Assembly (NCBI GenBank): GCA_002329545.1 | Contig: DCTJ01000026.1 | Coordinates: 206 to 16,152, forward strand | Direction of reading: 5' to 3' | DNA length: 15,947 bases | DNA from: Candidatus Omnitrophica bacterium UBA1443 | GTDB lineage: Bacteria > Omnitrophota > Omnitrophia > Omnitrophales > Aquincolibacteriaceae | Part shown: one piece after another, positions 13,602-15,947 of the stretch | How the letters are laid out: every line of letters begins with the position of its first letter | How positions within the stretch are numbered: the stretch's first letter is position 1 | The notes under the pieces: generated by a model | Database searches by the model: none | The model's input: the letters and a program-made list of their open reading frames with translations, nothing else | Told to the model about the DNA's origin: nothing | Translations under genes and position numbers: made by a program

Positions 13602-14537
13602 ATGAAATACGCTATCGGTGTTGATATCGGGGGAACCAAGATTGGTGTGGTTCTTGGAAATAGAAATGGGACACTTCTTGTCCGACGCGAAATTTCGACC
13701 CTTCTTAATCGAGGCGCCCGGGGTTGTCTAAACCAACTTCTTCATACGATTGAAGGCATAATAAGGGAAAGAGGGATGACCTCTCGAGATCTTCTTGGGA
13801 TCGGCGTGGGGGCACCCGGCGCTGTAAACTCGCGAAAGGGTATTCTGCCTCGTTCTCCTAATCTGCCCGGGTGGACCAATATTCCGTTGCGTGGCATTCT
13901 GGCAAGGCGATTCAAGCTTCCGGTATACCTTGCCAATGACGCGAACGCCGCCGCCCTTGGAGAACTGATGTTTGGCGCGGGGAAAAGTGCCCGGCATTTC
14001 ATTTACATCACGGTCAGTACTGGGGTGGGAAGTGGAATTGTGATAGATGGGAAACTTTATGAAGGCGCGGGTTTTGTTGCCGGAGAATTCGGGCATGTTA
14101 GCATTGTTCCTGATGGACTAAAGTGCCACTGCGGCCGACGGGGTTGCCTCGAGGCATACGCTTCCGGAACGGCCATTGCCCGTTTTTATGGCAAATCAGG
14201 AAAGAAAAAAGTTGAGGGCGCGAAAGGGGTCGGGATCGTGGCCCGATTGGGTGACAAAACCGCGATCGAGAGTTACAGGAAAGCCGCTTATTATCTTGGA
14301 ATCGGGATCGCGGGTCTCATGAATGTTTTGAATCCGGAAGTGATCGTGATTGGTGGGGGAGTTTTGAAATCCGCCCCCGCGATATACTGGAAGGAAATGA
14401 TTCAAAGCGCGAAAAGTCACGCGTGGCCCGAAGCGTTTTGCAGCACCCGAGTTCTTAAGTCCACGATTCTCGACCGGTCTGGCGATCTGGGCGCGTTAGC
14501 GCTGGTATTCAGAAACAGCGCGCCCGGCAGGACTTGA
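13602..14537 (+). CDS. ROK-family sugar kinase (glucokinase-like)
   Basis: This 311-residue sugar kinase of the ROK family phosphorylates glucose or a similar sugar or amino sugar with ATP. The motifs, in order, are the phosphate loop GVDIGGTKIG (6-15), GVGAPGAV (68-75), LANDANAAALGE with catalytic D113, TVSTGVGSGIVIDGKLYEGA (137-156), and EFGHVSI with H165. The zinc motif is C175-x-C177-G-x2-GC182-LE, with H165 as fourth ligand, as in bacterial glucokinases and NagC-like proteins. VIVIGGGVL closes the fold. There is no DNA-binding domain, so it is an enzyme, not a repressor. The last residues, RNSAPGRT, are read from sequence that is also the 3' end of the opposite-strand tRNA-Arg. This tail is unlike normal ROK ends and probably arose by loss of the earlier stop. 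Confidence 0.93.
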   Translation: MKYAIGVDIGGTKIGVVLGNRNGTLLVRREISTLLNRGARGCLNQLLHTIEGIIRERGMTSRDLLGIGVGAPGAVNSRKGILPRSPNLPGWTNIPLRGILARRFKLPVYLANDANAAALGELMFGAGKSARHFIYITVSTGVGSGIVIDGKLYEGAGFVAGEFGHVSIVPDGLKCHCGRRGCLEAYASGTAIARFYGKSGKKKVEGAKGVGIVARLGDKTAIESYRKAAYYLGIGIAGLMNVLNPEVIVIGGGVLKSAPAIYWKEMIQSAKSHAWPEAFCSTRVLKSTILDRSGDLGALALVFRNSAPGRT

Positions 14538-14592
14538 ACCTGCAACCCTCTGCTCCGAAGGCAGATGCTCTATCCAATTGAGCTACGGGCGC
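14519..14592 (-). tRNA. tRNA-Arg (anticodon TCG)
   Basis: Read on the minus strand, it has acceptor GCGCCCG pairing with CGGGCGC, D stem GCTC/GAGC, anticodon stem TCTGC/GCAGA with loop CTTCGGA (anticodon TCG, codon CGA), T stem GCAGG/CCTGC with loop TTCAAGT, and a G discriminator. It is 74 bases long, all stems pair fully, and CCA is not encoded. Its 3' 19 bases overlap the end of the convergent ROK gene. The 14593-14730 gap beyond it shows no gene and no clear promoter. Confidence 0.97.
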
Positions 14593-14730
14593 ATTTTAAA
14601 TTTTCAGATCTTCATCGAAATGGGATCTTCTAAGCGGCCACCAGAAATTATTGAGGAAAATTACCATTTGCTGACGTCTGGAATGGAGATCGTATCCTGA
14701 AACTTCACCTTAAAGCAAGAAAGAATTTTT

Positions 14731-15585
14731 GTGAGTTTTTTTAAAAACAGATACACGGTTATTTCGGGGCTTATTTTTTTTATTTGCGGGTGTGCCACAA
14801 CGACGGAGCGGGGGATTGACGTGGAGGCGGCGCGTCAAAGTTCATCGAATTATGATGAGCACGCCGTGGGAGCGAAAATTCATCAGGAGATTCTCTCGCG
14901 GTTTTATCCTTACACGGATCCCAAAGTCGTGAAGTATGTGAGCCATGTTGGGACGAATCTGGCAACCCACGCCAGCCGGAAAGACCTCCGTTATCAATAT
15001 ACCATTCTCTATGACGAGAAGATTTACGCGACATCATCTCCCGGTGGATATATTTATGTGACGACCGGAATGCTCAATTTCTTGCAAAATGAGGCGGAAC
15101 TTGCCGCTATTCTCGCGCATGAAATCGGAAGGCTTCAATACAAGGATCCCCGGTTTACGCAAACCGATGATGTGGTGAATGTTGCCACGCAGGCGGGTTC
15201 CCAGATCGCGCCGATGTTTGGTCCCATCGGATCGCTTGCCGCTCTTGGGCTTGTCTTGCTCAAGGCGTATGTTGACAGTACCCAATTGACTCCCGATGAA
15301 TTGCTTATCGAAAGTGACCGGCGGGCGATGGACTATTTGCTTCGGTCGGGTTATGATCCCCAGTCGCTGATGGATACCCTCGAATATTTTTTACGGGCGG
15401 GAGAGAAATCTATACCGTTATTTTATGACTATTATCAATCACGGCCGATTACGGAATCGAGGGTTTTGGCCGTCCGTAAAGGATTTCAAAAGCTTCCACT
15501 TTCTGATAAAGAGCTCAAAACTCGACCGCTCGAATACCAAGAGGTCACAAAAGGGGTGAGAGAGATTTACAAGGATAGATACTAA
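14731..15585 (+). CDS. M48-family peptidase-like lipoprotein with degenerate zinc motif
   Basis: This is a 284-residue protein. A GTG start is followed by a lipoprotein signal, with hydrophobic ISGLIFFICGC and lipid-carrying C21, so it is probably membrane-anchored facing the periplasm. The M48 (Ste24/BepA-like) core is clear: ATSSPGGYIYVTTGML (100-114), NEAELAAILAHEIGRLQYKD (120-139), and IESDRRAMDYLLRSGYDP (193-210), with E194 as the usual third zinc ligand. The expected HExxH reads H130-E-I-G-R134, so the second zinc histidine is an arginine (codon AGG). It may be a non-catalytic M48 homologue acting as a chaperone or scaffold, or it may bind metal differently. The ribosome site is weak. 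It lies between divergent tRNA genes and seems monocistronic. Confidence 0.85.
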   Translation: MSFFKNRYTVISGLIFFICGCATTTERGIDVEAARQSSSNYDEHAVGAKIHQEILSRFYPYTDPKVVKYVSHVGTNLATHASRKDLRYQYTILYDEKIYATSSPGGYIYVTTGMLNFLQNEAELAAILAHEIGRLQYKDPRFTQTDDVVNVATQAGSQIAPMFGPIGSLAALGLVLLKAYVDSTQLTPDELLIESDRRAMDYLLRSGYDPQSLMDTLEYFLRAGEKSIPLFYDYYQSRPITESRVLAVRKGFQKLPLSDKELKTRPLEYQEVTKGVREIYKDRY

Positions 15586-15594
15586 CGAAACTAA

Positions 15595-15676
15595 TGCGGC
15601 TAGAGGGAGTTGAACCCCCACCCCTTTCGGGACAAGATCCTAAGTCTTGCGCGTCTGCCAGTTTCGCCATAGCCGC
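15595..15676 (-). tRNA. tRNA-Leu (anticodon TAG)
   Basis: On the minus strand, acceptor GCGGCTA pairs with TAGCCGC. Anticodon stem CAAGA/TCTTG carries loop CTTAGGA (anticodon TAG, codon CTA). A long variable arm (CCCGAAAGGG) marks a class II tRNA. The discriminator is A and no CCA is encoded. Length is 82 bases. It starts ten bases beyond the M48-like gene's stop. Confidence 0.96.
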
Positions 15677-15729
15677 ATAAAATTTCGTACAAAAAACGAT
15701 GTGGTCCTTCTTTCAAAACACGGAGATCG

Positions 15730-15759
15730 CGGCCAGTTTTACCGTGGCCGAATATTTTT
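15730..15759 (+). terminator. Plus-strand terminator-like hairpin
   Basis: CGGCCA (15730-15735) pairs with TGGCCG (15745-15750) over a nine-base loop, followed by AATATTTTT. The T-run is on the plus strand. It may therefore stop transcripts from the M48-like gene that run antisense through tRNA-Leu. A second small hairpin, CCCGC/GCGGG (15775-15790), lacks a T-run on either strand. Confidence 0.45.
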
Positions 15760-15811
15760 AGCGCCGGTTGTTTCCCCGCTTCAACGCGGGATGGCCATTG
15801 CGAATAAAAAA

Positions 15812-15884
15812 TGCGCCCTGAAGGACTTGAACCTTCGACCCAGTGATTAAGAGTCACTTGCTCTACCAACTGAGCTACACCCCC
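15812..15884 (-). tRNA. tRNA-Lys (anticodon CTT) with mismatched acceptor stem
   Basis: On the minus strand, the D stem GCTC/GAGC, anticodon stem AGTGA/TCACT with loop CTCTTAA (anticodon CTT, codon AAG), and T stem GAAGG/CCTTC with loop TTCAAGT all pair perfectly. The 5' acceptor half is GGGGGTG but the 3' half is AGGGCGC, so at most two or three of seven pairs form. A normal partner would be CACCCCC. The 3' half would instead suit a tRNA beginning GCGCCCT. The discriminator is A and CCA is not encoded. It may be a pseudo-tRNA, a recombinant between two tRNA genes, or an assembly join. Ten bases separate it from the encoded CCA of tRNA-Gly. Confidence 0.75.
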
Positions 15885-15894
15885 ATAAAAAACA

Positions 15895-15947
15895 TGGAGC
15901 GAGTGATGGGTCTCGAACCCACAACCTCGACCTTGGCAAGGTCGCGC
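15895..15947 (-). tRNA. tRNA-Gly (anticodon GCC), 5' part cut by window edge
   Basis: On the minus strand the visible part has anticodon stem CGACC/GGTCG with loop TTGCCAA (anticodon GCC, codon GGC), T stem GTGGG/CCCAT with loop TTCGAGA, acceptor 3' half CACTCGC, discriminator T, and an encoded CCA (15895-15897). The 5' acceptor and most of the D arm lie beyond the window. It is the first gene of a minus-strand tRNA run. Confidence 0.95.

Noticed and set aside
15600..15869. Minus-strand open frame of 89 codons reading MVEQVTLNHWVEGSSPSG and more.
   Set aside because: It is translated tRNA sequence (Lys and Leu genes), a common artefact.
1..15947. CRISPR arrays, insertion sequences, transposases, phage or integrase genes.
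   Set aside because: No repeat-spacer arrays, transposase motifs or terminal inverted repeats were seen. The tRNA genes have no adjacent integrase within the window.

Overview
This 15.9 kb window comes from a bacterial chromosome of roughly balanced base composition. The organism is probably Gram-negative (diderm) and anaerobic or microaerophilic. The evidence is a hybrid cluster protein, an FprA-type di-iron flavoprotein, a ferritin, O2-labile Fe-S biosynthetic enzymes, a lipobox-bearing M48-type protein, and secreted cell-wall hydrolase and PsbP-like proteins. I cannot place it to a phylum from sequence alone. TGA is an ordinary stop here (hcp, ilvD, the radical SAM gene and the ROK gene all end in TGA).

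Layout, left to right. (1) 1-107: the last codons of a glutamate synthase small subunit. (2) 120-3482: a nitrosative-stress-like block. It has an Rrf2-family Fe-S regulator behind a perfect 10-bp inverted repeat, two eroded gene remnants (a PTS enzyme I-like N-terminus running into a hemerythrin that lacks its first helix), a small Cys-rich ORF, and hcp, closed by a strong hairpin. (3) 3492-4353: a radical SAM protein (COG0731 type) with its own TATAAT promoter. (4) 4425-9503: a tight plus-strand operon, nadA - ilvD - ferritin - FprA flavoprotein - nitroreductase, behind a good sigma70-like promoter. It joins two classically oxygen-labile Fe-S dehydratase/synthase enzymes to iron storage and O2/NO reduction. 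(5) 9504-9773: a non-coding gap ending in a terminator-like hairpin. (6) 9774-13546: a HI0933/BaiN-type flavoprotein, then an envelope group (NlpC/P60 hydrolase, secreted PsbP-like protein, small unknown protein). (7) 13567-14537: a ROK-family sugar kinase whose promoter predicts an almost leaderless mRNA and whose 3' end runs into a convergent tRNA-Arg. (8) 14731-15585: an M48-like lipoprotein with a broken HExxH motif (HEIGR). (9) Minus-strand tRNAs: Arg(TCG), Leu(TAG), Lys(CTT) and Gly(GCC, cut by the window edge). The tRNA-Lys has an acceptor stem whose halves do not pair.

The most interesting themes are as follows. The Rrf2-hcp block and the nadA-ilvD-ftn-fprA operon together look like a module protecting Fe-S enzymes from O2 and NO. 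The pseudogene zone records several separate lesions, including a single-base nonsense change and a 4-bp tandem duplication. The tRNA-Lys appears chimeric. The M48 protein has lost a zinc ligand.
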